64,000 bases of DNA, taken from contig JANAVB010016199.1 of the NCBI GenBank assembly GCA_029216955.1, positions 14,004,410 through 14,068,409 on the forward strand, read 5' to 3'. This document shows positions 23,040 through 35,125 of this stretch, piece after piece. Below the pieces are notes generated by a model that did no database searches, was not told where the DNA came from, and saw only the letters and a program-made list of their open reading frames with translations. Both the position numbers and the translations under genes were made by a program. The stretch is from Iris pallida (taxonomy: Eukaryota > Streptophyta > Magnoliopsida > Asparagales > Iridaceae). Each line of letters starts with the position of its first letter. The first letter of the stretch is position 1.

Positions 23040-26000
23040 GGTTTTTGTGGTGGCCCATGCAAGTTTATTTTTGTAAATCATGTGAACTCGTGCTAGTACT
23101 TAAGTTAGTCGTACTATTGTGAGCCTGCGACTAGGAAATGCTCATTCACAAGTTAGGGTTAATTTGATTTAAGAGAATGACTAGGACTAGGAGTCCCTAA
23201 TTTAAATTGACTATTGGGTAGTTAAGGTTGATAAATAGGTCATGTGATTTAGCCAAGGATTTATTGAATCCTAACCCTATTATATATTTGAGGAATTCTC
23301 CTACGAGGATATCTTATTTTATTTTAACATAATGATAGGAACCAATATGGATAGACTATTCACTTGGTAAGTTAGGTCTTCCAAGAATTAATGCTCTAAC
23401 CTTGATAAATTGTTCAATTCTTTTTTTTTTTGCACTCTGTATATATCATCCTCATATCATAAGTCCGAATTGCCTATTTAATTCCCATTTTGCCACAAGG
23501 AATTATTTTTGTAATTTCTAAATCTGTTATACATATACGAATCTCGAGTTAGTTTTGATTCAAAGTTTTTCCTCAATCATTTGAATACACATGAAATAAA
23601 GATTAGAATGTTTTTATTTCTTTTGTCTTCAGCTATTTCCTTCCTAATCAATCTTTTATTTTAAGGATTGAGACTTATATGACAGATACTTACTCTTCGC
23701 CCATCTTGATCATCCTGAGATCAGTTCGAGTTATCTTTCATGTCTAAGTCGTATCACTTATTTGTTTCCATAAGAAATTATCTTCTAAGAAGTCAATATT
23801 CTATTTTCTCCGTTGACTTTTGAGCCTAACATAACCCAGTTATCCATCTAGTAGTTCCGAGTCAATTTTGTTTTATGTTGTCCTTCGATCCTTGAATATG
23901 AGAGAAATAGAGAATTGGAAATCTTACTTCGGTCGTTTCTTCTAGTCGATCGCTTACTTTTCAAAAAATTGATACCTAATCTCCCATTTGATTTTCAAAA
24001 TGGATACTTTCACTTCAAGGTCAGATACTTACGCTTTCTATCATAGTCAACTTGTTTGAATCTCTAGAAGCTCATTTGAATTTTATGGATATAGTTGGAA
24101 GAATGTTCGTTGACTCATAATGACAGGACAACAGTGCACTGTCGCCATTTATTTGAATTATGGAGACTGTGGGTTCACTGCAGCCAACAGTGCACTGGCG
24201 AGGCATGACCCCTAGAGTTGAAATTATTTTAAGAAAATGTAGGTTATCGAATATTGCTAAAACTATGTCTTAGTGGTCCTCTTTTGATCTTAGTTACCCT
24301 TTTGTCAATATTGGATAGAGTTAATAAATATCTGATATTGTATCATATTTGAGTCACGAAACCAAGGATTTACTACAGCCAGGTGTACACTGGCGAGACA
24401 TAAGTTTTTGGTAAAATCACTTCAGACATGATTACAGTTTTCGGATACTATAGAGGTTAGAAAAATGACCTGTGTCCCATCGATTCAAAGCCAATACTAG
24501 TAGAAACTTTATAAGTTGTGTAGCATGCCTCCCAACCTAGCGCCTCGTGGTCCTTATGACCTATTAACGAGGTAATTGAATGATACCAATAGGTTTACCT
24601 ACAATATAGAGTTTAGAGGTCCCTAATCCATTGGTCGACCAAGGCCTTAGATAAGAAGACAATAGGATGACTGTATAAGCACGAACACCGGATAAGGCTT
24701 AGATTCTTAATGAACTTGAACTACTTGTGCTTTCCTTCAATCATAAATCTTGTGTACTTATATTTCGGACTATCTTGACTAACGTCACTATTATAGCCTA
24801 GTTTTTGCAAGCTTATTCTTTATCGAGCTTGTTTAGGACATGTGTTTATTAGAGACATCCACTAACATATTGTCTAATTAGAATCGGTGTATTATGGTCT
24901 GATCAACCTTAGTGCATTGGTTCACTCTTCATATGATTAACCTACGTGGATTGAGATATAGATGCCTCTAGGATCTCATCTGCAACTACCTTGACAACTT
25001 CCTTTGAATTATTCAATCGCCCTTGGAACCTTGTATTCACATTCGATCCCATCTCCCTTGAACTCTTTATTGTTTTTGCCTTTACTTAATTTAGAAAAAC
25101 AAATGCTTGTATTGGAGAAAGGATAGATACAGAATGTCCTCCTTAGTTCACCATATCACATGTGGCCATGAAAGCTAGTACGCAATCATTTTCTATTTAT
25201 TTCAAATCGGAGAACGATCTTTAAACTTGATCCATATCTATCGTATCACGTTATCTATTACACCATGATCACGACTTGAATTTATCTAACTTCATTAATC
25301 ATAAAATCTTATCTTAGTTTAATTTCGAGAAATAAATTTTTGAAGTATATAGGTTGTGAGCCCTCTAAATTTTAGGATTTACCAGTATTACCTATTGACT
25401 AGGATAAGTTGGTTCTCACTAAGAGGATAAACTAGTGCCTCATGAACACCCACTTCTTATTGAGATCATTTGTTGTCCCCGACCGTGACATTGATATTCG
25501 GAACACGAGACCAGCTGCTATCTTCCAACAAATTTTATATACAAGACCTAAACAAGTCCACCTTCATGTAGACATATCATGTCCCACTAAAACATGTTCC
25601 CTTGAACTCTATTTACATGATACGACTTTCAGGTTAAAAATGTTAACTAAAATTCTTACCGTAATATCGATATGTTTTTCCGACTTCAATTAGAGACTCA
25701 ACCTCGACTCAAACCTTTCGACCCAATATATGGTTGTGATCTACTCGAAGCCCTCTATGAATATGCCACTAGTGTGCCACTCAATTGAGTCTTCTTGTGC
25801 TACTTAAAGACAAAAGTCACAGAAGGCTCATTTTGGGCTTTAAGAGCCTAGTTAACCAACCCGACTGGCAATTAGCCCAACCACTTGAATTGAAATCTAT
25901 TTTAGGTTACCCTAACCTAATAAGAATGGTTTGAATTGATTTTATGGGACCTTGTCCTACCAATATAGATTAAAACCCAAGCTTCATTCAATCAAAGATT

Positions 26001-27673
26001 AATGTCCAATTTGGGAATCCATTAAAACCCACTTAAACTCATCCATGCATATCGCCATATTTGGACTATAAAACCAAACTTTATGAAGTAGGTCCCTACA
26101 CCTATTATGCAGTCCCCATCTCGTGGTCCACTTATCCTCCTTCCATAAATCTCTTAACCGTATCCCTTTGTAGCATATATTATGCGATAAATAGAATCTA
26201 GTTATACCAACTTGTTTCCGGTTATGCTTGACCAAGACCTCTCCTACTGCCTTAGTGAAACACGATCAATATATGGGTGGTATCAATACCTAGGCTTCCT
26301 ATAGAGTCCATGACTACTAATAGAAGTACCTCATATTCTCATACATCTCCTTAAGATTTGATCATCTTAAAATGCCTTATTATGGTGCTTTCCATGATTA
26401 ACCAATTTCTATAAGTAGGATAGGATCTTGAACTTAGTGTATTTTATCTCTTGGAATGCGATATCAAGTTGGATTCTATCATTATCATTCTTCCATCTGT
26501 TTGGAAGTTTTAATACGATCTTCGTATTGCGTTCCATATCCCTTTTCTCGTGCGTTTAGGTAACTGCGGTAAAAGATCGCAATTCTGATTCTTCAAATCC
26601 ATTATGTCATAGAATCTTGTCTTGGATTGAATTTCGAGAACAAAAGTTTTTTTTTGCTGAAGTGTATAGGCAAGCCTCTCTAAGAACGCAGGGTTCTTTT
26701 TGAAATACAAATGATTTAGGGTAGATTGGCTCCAATTGAACTAATAAAATAGTGATTCACGGAGTCCATATCTATTCGTATCATTTGATAAACATACTAT
26801 GACTTTGATAATTAGAGCACAACATTGGCCTTTACCTTCCAATAAACTGCACACTCAAGAACTAGACAAGCCGCTCTACACATAGGACATACATGTCCTT
26901 CACAAGCACACCTTCATGTGCTCCATTTCTATCACACTACATGGATGACACATTTTTCCCTTAGAACAAACCATAGAGGCCCATTTTGTTCCTAATGAAT
27001 GTTGACCATGCAAGTATCGACCCATTCCCTTAACTAAACTGAATACCCATGATCCATGGAAGACGCATCACACCTATAACGCATGCATTCCACCCAAACA
27101 AGCACCTGCCTCCTACACAACACAAAGCCTCGACCCCGCACACACTAGTTATTATGACATTCCAGACCCTTACCTAATCAAAGGCTATAGCAAGGGTATG
27201 CACTTGTTATAGATTCTCATCTCTTGGCCATAAATTTTTCTTATCCTAAGTACCTCACCTCCCAGTTACCCATATTAGGCGAAGGCTGAAATTCCTTTGA
27301 ACCGACATGTTCTAGTAGTATTAAAACAAGAGATTCCTATCATTTAGGTGAAAGCATGGCCGATAGGAACGATGTTAAAGTGTAACAATCCTCCTATAAA
27401 AGTTATTGACCAGGAACGCCATGACAATACCTAGGTTCACTTAGAATCTGTAACTGCAGTAAGATAGTGTACAATATGCTCGTACCTCTCCTTAGAAATG
27501 GTCCTCCTCAGAAGCCTTATAACGACGAATTTTACGGTTAGCCAACTCCTATAAGTTGCGTAGGGCCTTGAACCAAAAATACCCTATCTAGTAGAATATG
27601 ACACTAATTTGGATTCTGTTATAACCACCCCTCCATCCCTTCGAAAATCGAGTTACAATTTGACGTACCTACT
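23040..27673 (+). other. gypsy-2 internal region, non-coding
   Basis: The region starts with GTGGTGGCCCATGCAAG (about 23046-23062), the shared candidate primer site. The rest is AT-rich, with only short ORFs (longest 83 codons at 25442-25693) that show no domain. Two related segments near 24172-24215 and 24368-24405 contain GCAGCC...CACTGGCGAG and resemble repeats inside LARD-1. I see no gene here. Confidence 0.75.
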
Positions 27674-29679
27674 TGTGAGCACCCTGAATTTTGGGTTAAT
27701 TTTTTTTTAATTTTTCTGATTGATTTAGTTTTAATAAATAATTATTATGTTTATTATTTTTAAATATACTTTTCCGTGTCCTTGATATTTAGAGTGTCAG
27801 GGATGTTCAACTCTGGAAACCTTCTTCACGAGTTTTGTAGTGGACATGATTACCTTCATGATGGTATATAATGCCCCATCCAAACTTGTTCTCTTGTACT
27901 CTTTTTGCTTCGCAGAACTTCGGGTCGAATTAGACCATTTGATCATTAATTAATTTTCCCACACTTTTTCTTGATCATTATTAGCACATTACCGTGACTT
28001 TTGATTTGGGAGCACCAGACCCGACATTTTCTTGAAACCAACTTCTCATGCATGATCTACTCGAGACGCTCTTCACCCATGACCTTCGTGTCCCACTCAG
28101 ACACGCCACTTTGTGCTCCATTTGCTTCACACAACTTTTCTGACACGTGATCCGATTTTATTTTATCCCACGGTGTCACATTTATTTTTTAACTTGATTT
28201 GTGGGTACCCTGTCGACCAAAACCTGTCAACCCCAAATATGGACATGGCCCACATTGAGCCTACTATCCGCATGCTACTTGTGTCCCATTTATTGGAATC
28301 CCCATGTGCTACTTATTTACTCATGATCATTAACACCTATTTAAATTTGTTTATTTTGCCATGTCTGATTTTGACCCAATCCGGCTCCACCAAGTCCAGC
28401 CCAGCTTCGTGTTACTCTCTATCACCATCACCCTCAGCCTTATTACCCTTAAAAAATACTAAATACTCATTCTACCTATTTTTAATATTTATTGAAAATT
28501 TCTGTTGATTTAAATCCCTAGGAATGACCTATTTTTTTATATTTAAATCCTAGCCTTTGATCTTGTCTCCAACAATCCCAACCATCAATCTCCTCTCTAG
28601 CAGCCAACACAAGATTTTTTTTCCTACATTGGCCGGCCCTAAATTCTAGGGATAGCCATTTCTCTCTCATTAATTGTATACATTTATTATTCACTCTCAT
28701 CTCTTTCTCTCTCTCCAACTCTAATGAATTTTTCCCACACAACTCTTCTCCACACCAACAGCAGGTACCAGCCTGAGCCACCCACCTAGGGTGAGCCCGA
28801 CCTCCCTCCGACGTGGCCGACGCCGCCGACCACCCCCCTGGCCGTCGGCCACCACCAACCTCCTCCTCCATCACCATTAATCCACCATCACTACCACTTA
28901 AATCGGCCACCAACCCCATCATTCGACACCATCACCCGACTCCACCATCTCGACCGTCGCCCCTGCCATCGTTGGGCCAGGCCAGAGAGCCCACCGCCAC
29001 GCCTCGCTGGCCAGGCCATCCGCGCGCAGCCGCGCAGCACTACAACAGCAGTTTGGGCGCACCAGTCACGTCCGCGCGCCCCTTTGACCGGCTTGCAGGC
29101 CGCCGTTCAGGCGTCGCCGCCGTCGTGACTGGCCCCCCTAGGCTGGGCGAACACAGGCGACCCCCCTGGGTACGCCACCACTCTCTCCGGCGCGACGTAT
29201 AGACGATTCGTGCGTTTCGTACGAATTTCCGCCGTGACGCGCGCAAAATCAAGTCCATTTTGGTACCCCGTCGCAGCAACTTCGTGTGCGATTTTCGAGA
29301 AATCTGACCGTTGGATCGGCAATTTCTTTACTCTGTCACAATCTCGGTATATCCACCTTCACTCCTGTCAATTTTCATCCGTTAATTTTATCGTTTGATA
29401 CATCAAAACCGGCCACAAAGTTGACCGTTTAAATTGTATTAATTTTGGACTGTTTTGCGGAGTCAACTTCGTCAGCTTGTACCTCCTCCATCGCAGCTCC
29501 ATTTGGCGTGCTACCAGTTCCTGTGCGAAGCTGGTATAACCCTCTTACTGCCCCTCCAGTTTCGTTTCATTGTGAGCTTGTTTGTTTGGTTGAATTCGAC
29601 GCCAAATTTGGTCGTCCGAATTCGTAATTTCCAACTTGTAAAATTCTATTTTTGAACACGGGACTCCAGATTTCATTTC

Positions 29680-30370
29680 TGACACCACCAGTAGACTCGT
29701 GGCATCGTTCTAGCATATTTTTATATAAAATTTGTTAGGTTTGGAGGACGTGGGCCCTGGCATATTTTTTGGTGCAAAGTGGGTCCCACAATCTGGGTCA
29801 ACGGGACTTTTTGATGCCGGCTCATCGGAATCCAATTCTGGATATACCGTTGAGTTCATATCGTCATTCTGGACTCGTTGACATATAATTTTCTAGGTTT
29901 TGGTGGACATTCGATCCGACACGTATTTCGGTGCAAGTCGGATACCAATATCCGGGTCAACGGGTCATTTTGAGATCGGCTCATCGGAATCCAATTCCGG
30001 ATACACCGTTGAGTTCGTATTGTCATTCTGGACTCGTTTACATGTAGTTTGCTGAGTTTTGAGAACATTTGCTCCGGCACGTATTTCTGTGCAAATCGGA
30101 ATTCCGAGTTCTGGTCAACGGACTAAATTGAGATCGGGTCAACGGAATGCAATTCTGGAGATACCGTTGGGTTCGTATCGTCATTCTAGTTTCGTGGACA
30201 TATAATTTGTTATATTTTATAGACTTATTTTCTTGCACATTTTTCGGTGCAAAATGGCTCCGACACGGATATCGTTTTGACCCAAATTACCTTTTTGCTC
30301 TTGTGTCCAAATTGGACCAATGGATAGGCTATCCTAGCTAATTTGACCATTCTGGACACGTTAGCGATAT
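29680..30370 (+). repeat. Tandem repeat of about 159 bp in LARD-1 5' LTR
   Basis: Diverged units share GGTGCAAA-type, GGGTCAACGG, CATCGGAATCCAATTC and CGTTGAGTTCGTAT blocks. The GGTGCAA mark occurs at about 29771, 29930, 30088 and 30247. The 3' LTR carries the same array (about 37090-37800). Related sequence occurs once or twice in gypsy-2 LTRs and, inverted, in the solo LTR at 40501-44045. Confidence 0.88.
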
Positions 30371-30668
30371 TTATTTCATTGTCCGACAATGTTTGTTGAT
30401 AGTTTCTTTGAGTTTATCCTTTTATAAATAATTAATATATAATTCTTATAATGTTCGTATTTCAGGATTAGTACAACGAAACTGAGATTGGTCAATTCCA
30501 GTGATCTCACATCGTTGAAATTGGCAAGACGGACACGTGGATCACTATAATAAGATTTATTAACTTTACCGTTAATCATCTTTTCTTGATTTGCGTGTCG
30601 TAAGTTTCGACGTACGAATAACGAAGTACACTTTATATCTTTAATGATTAGACTAGAATTAACCATGT

Positions 30669-30769
30669 TTGACCAGAGTTGACCAGTTGACCAAAAGTTA
30701 ACTGTAAGTCAACATTTGACCTAGTTTGACTAGATTGTTGACCGGAGTTGACCTAGAGTTGATTTGACT
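30669..30769 (+). promoter_or_regulatory. W-box array in LARD-1 5' LTR
   Basis: Nine copies of TTGAC[C/T], the core bound by plant WRKY factors, lie within 101 bp, eight on the plus strand and one inverted. A TATA-like tttaaatag follows about 80 bp downstream. Binding and inducibility are inference. Confidence 0.7.
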
Positions 30770-32198
30770 TAGAAGAACCTATGATAATATAGATTGCTTG
30801 TAGAGATTTATTTATTACAACTTGAACACCTTGTAACCTGTGTTACTTTAAATAGGACTCTGTGCTTCAGTTGGACCCCCTATACTTATCAGCTGTTCAG
30901 GTTATCAGGCGAGTACATTCTCTGATCATTTTATATCCTGTTCAGAATTATATTCCTGCTTTAGATTACCTTACTTGATGCTGTCACGACATTGTCACGG
31001 ATTAGTACTATATGGATCTCTTCATGCGATGTTATCCCCCTCGGGAGCATCGGGTACATTGTGTCATGTGCGTTTCACTTTCATCATATACTCATGTGCT
31101 TTCACCATACTTATACACTCCTGTGAATTATGTACTCTCATGTTCACGGAGCCTTCATGTATACTATCATGTGCACCCTTTCATGGGCCCCCATGTGATA
31201 TCATGTACAATAACATAACCTGCTTAGATCCTTATGTATTGATTGGGGAAAACGGGGGAGTGCTAGTAGTCATGTGAACAATTCCATAGTAGTGTAGATC
31301 ATATAAAACTCTTTAGTGTAGATCATGTACAAATCTGTTCTATTCACATGTGCTATCATGTACTCTACATCACTAGCCACTATTAGTTCTCTATTTATAG
31401 TAGATATTTCTATTACAGATTTCTCTCTGTTTACATACTGTATTTCTTTCAGATCCTGTATCTTACTCTACTGCATGTTTATATATTCTAACCTGCTATG
31501 AACTGTTGAGATGTATTGTGCTCGCTCATGTCCTGACTGGACCTGTTGATAAATTTTACAGATAGCCTGGAGGTTGCCTGCTAGCCTAGAGGAGACACAG
31601 TAGAGATTGTATAGATAGCTAGGGTTTTGCTTATAGCTTATTTTCAGTTGTCTTGAGTTGTATTTATGGATTACTATATTTGAGCTTTGAGATGTATTTC
31701 TGGGTTTGTGTATCTTAGACACTTAGATTTCTATCTGCTGTATCTCTTTTGGATTTCATATTTTATCTATCTTCCATTATGCTCTACCTTAGATGTGATT
31801 GAGTTTACATTCTGCTATGTCACCCCCATTCGGGGAGTATAAACTGCTTAGCATTATATTGTTAGATGTTGTGACCTAGGACAGCGTTCTACCGTCGACA
31901 CTGCGGCTTAGGCTGGACGTACCCACTTCTTGTGCCCTTACTCTAGGGTGCGGGTCGTGACACATTTTTAGTAGTGGCCCATGCAGGTCGAGACTAGAAG
32001 TGTAGTGGTATTCGAAGTAGAGTACCACTACAGCCTGCTGTAGGATTAGGATATATTTTTGAAGGTACTCAATCACAGTTAGGCCTCCTTGAGAGATTCC
32101 TAGGACGACCCTTGAGAATCTTATTTTAACTTCGATTTGAAATCTATTTTTTTCCCTGATTTGGTTTACCTTTACTTCCTGTTATTGAACTTGATTTT

Positions 32199-32402
32199 GA
32201 TGGATTATTGTTGAATTTTGAATCTTGATGTTAGTGGTTGAATTTGAGTATGTATTTATATGATTTTTGATAGATTATTGTTGAATTTTGAATCTTGATG
32301 TTAGTAGATGAATTTGAGTCTGTATTTATATGATTTTTGATGGATTATTGTTGAATTTTGAATCTTGATGTTAGTTGTTGAATTTGAGTTTGTATTTATA
32401 TG
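32199..32402 (+). repeat. Three tandem 70-bp units
   Basis: Units start at 32199, 32269 and 32339 with GATGGATTATTGTTGAATTT (GATAGATT in the second) and differ by only a few bases. Confidence 0.95.
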
Positions 32403-34319
32403 TATATATATATTTTTTTTTGGGATTAAGGTATAACCTGATAACATACTTGATAAGGACAGTGAGAAAGGTAACACTCTACTTTATTTTGGAATTTAGA
32501 ATTTATTGCAGTCATATTTGCTAGCATGACAAGGACGTAGAGCCTGATATAGCTATACTATCTTAGTTATGAAATCTTGATTTTCTTGCAGCCATACCGG
32601 ATGGCGTGGTAAGAATTCTAGATAACATGATTATAGGGTGTATGCATTATTATGGACTCTATCGTTTATTGCAGCTATGCTTATTGGCGTGGCAGAATTC
32701 TGACAACATAATTTCAAGAAGACGCATATGATTATCAGATTATATCTCTAAAGTTTTTTTTTAAACAATCATCTCTACCTTGTATTTCAGCCTTAAAAAA
32801 ATGTTTCTTCATCACTTAACTTAGGAGTAAAAAAAATAGTTTTAATTGTTGATATAATCCCTTGTATAACTTTATTGGATATAATTCCTTCCTAATGTAA
32901 TGAATTGACGAATTGTCTTAGGCCTTATCTTAGACTTGTTTGTATAGCTCTGATCTCAAATGGTCCATTTTTTTAACAGATTGAGCAAGAAAGGATTTTA
33001 TCATTATTTTCTTCTTGCCATTATTACTTGTATTAGTTAAAAAAAATTGTTGTTTGTTTGTTTTGCTTCTCATTATTTAACTTAGGAGTAGGATTAGCTT
33101 TAGCTGTATTATAAACCTTTGTGTAACTTCTTACTATGAATTTCTTCTTAAAATAATGAATCGATAATTTTGCTAGACCTTATCTTGGATTTGATATTAT
33201 AGATCTAGTTTCAAAATGGTTCCTTCTTTTAAACAAATAAGCAGAACAGATTTTATTGTTATTTCCTTCTTGCTATTATTCTTGTATTAAATAATAATAA
33301 TAAAACTGTCTTGATTGCATCAATCACCTACTTTGCAATCTTGGTAGGAATCTAAATGTTGGTCTTAACGTAGAATTAAATTTTTATATTGGGACATGAG
33401 AATATATATGAATATATTAATAGCATACACTTGTCTGATACGTATGCATGCTACACTTTGATTTCCAACCTATCTAAATACATATTAATATGTTATTGAT
33501 GTTAAATTGTCAAAATCCCAATATTTCTGGTTCTCTGCTTTTTCCAGCTTAAACTCATAATTTAAATATAAATTTTATGTTATTAGTTATGTTTACATCA
33601 CTGCACATGTATGTTATACATAGGGTTTCAATTCAAAAAAAAAAAAATTAGTTGAGTTTTGTGTTTGAAATTGTCAAATCTAAGACTGTGTGCATATTAA
33701 CCCTTAATACTAGATTTTAAATGTTAGTTCAAATTGTTGTTTTAAATGTAATATTTTGAGCTATATACATTGTTATATGTAGGAATATAATGTTAGGTTT
33801 CATATTCTTACATGTTAGTTTGTGATAAATATTGGGTTGGTTGATGTTCGAATTTTTCCAAATCCTAAAACTGAATACATGTTAACATTTCACATTGATT
33901 TCCAATGTTTAGTTCAATTTCAGATTTAATATGTAATATTGAACTGTATGCATAGCTAAATGTATGGATAGTATGTTAGGATTTCTTCTCTATCATGTTA
34001 GGATGTATTGGAAGCATTGAGTTAGTTGTGATGTTTCAAATCCCTAAAAATCTGAAGCTGCATTATGTTAATATTACATTAGTTTAAATGTTAGCATATT
34101 TTCAGAATTTGTATGTAAATGCTGAACTAAAACTGGATTTAACCTTTCAATACTAAGCTATATCCTGTACAAGGACACACACACACCCTAACTTAGTATA
34201 CACTGCCATGTAAACATAATATTTCCTCTCTATGCTATGTTCATATACCTGTATAGATATATATAGAGTTTATGCATACATGTTATAATGTATATAGATA
34301 CATAACTAAATCTCTACCT

Positions 34320-34459
<140 letters not shown>

Positions 34460-35125
34460 GTTAGCCATGCATGTTATGAGTAAATAGGTTGTGTATTGTA
34501 GATTGTTAACCAATATGCCATGAGTAGTGTAACTTGATAGCTATTGTTTTGAACCCAAATCCTCCTATACACTTTCATGTATATTTTACATACACACATG
34601 CCTACTATCTAACCATATGAACATGTCCACATATACCCATACACACACGAATCACATAACCTTTACATAATGCTAGCTTTTCCCTCTCTAACGCTATATA
34701 TATAAATATATTGTGATTTGATTTCAATGCAATTGACTTTCATTTTTTTTCTTTTGATTGTGATATTTTTTCTTGAATGGTATCCCTTAATAGAAAATTT
34801 GTGGTTATCCTTATTTTATTTTTGAATAGTACCAGTTTCATATAGGATGGTAGATAGCCTTACAGTTTTGATTATTTGTTATTCTGTATCTTTCTAGTTT
34901 AGCACCCTAGATTGCTTGTGTGTTTGATACCCTATGACCGTTTAGGTTAGCATGACTAGTATACCTAGATGAGACTTTCACTGCCACCATATACCATGAC
35001 CCTGTATGTCGTCCTTTTTAATCACATGATTTATTTAAGTTCTGGGACTTGATTGTGGGGGTTTGACCTAGAAGGAGTATGAACATTTTAATTTTGAGGA
35101 CAAAATTTTTATAAGGTGGGTAGGA

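Larger units (their letters stand above)
27674..31962 (+). repeat. LARD-1 5' LTR
   Basis: It is TG...CA and highly similar to 35126-39401 throughout. Features in order: a GC-rich, proline-coding-like block (about 28790-29200), four tandem units of about 159 bp (about 29680-30370), a W-box array (30669-30769), a TATA-like tttaaatag (about 30847-30855), and a terminal hairpin-like segment ending GGGTCGTGACA. Confidence 0.93.

Noticed and set aside
25442..25693. 83-codon ORF in the gypsy-2 interior
   Set aside because: No domain, no codon pattern and no counterpart; the surrounding 4.6 kb is non-coding.
28113..28508. 131-codon ORF repeated at 35565-35960
   Set aside because: It is repeated only because both copies are in the LARD-1 LTRs; the protein has no domain and the changes between copies do not favour silent sites.
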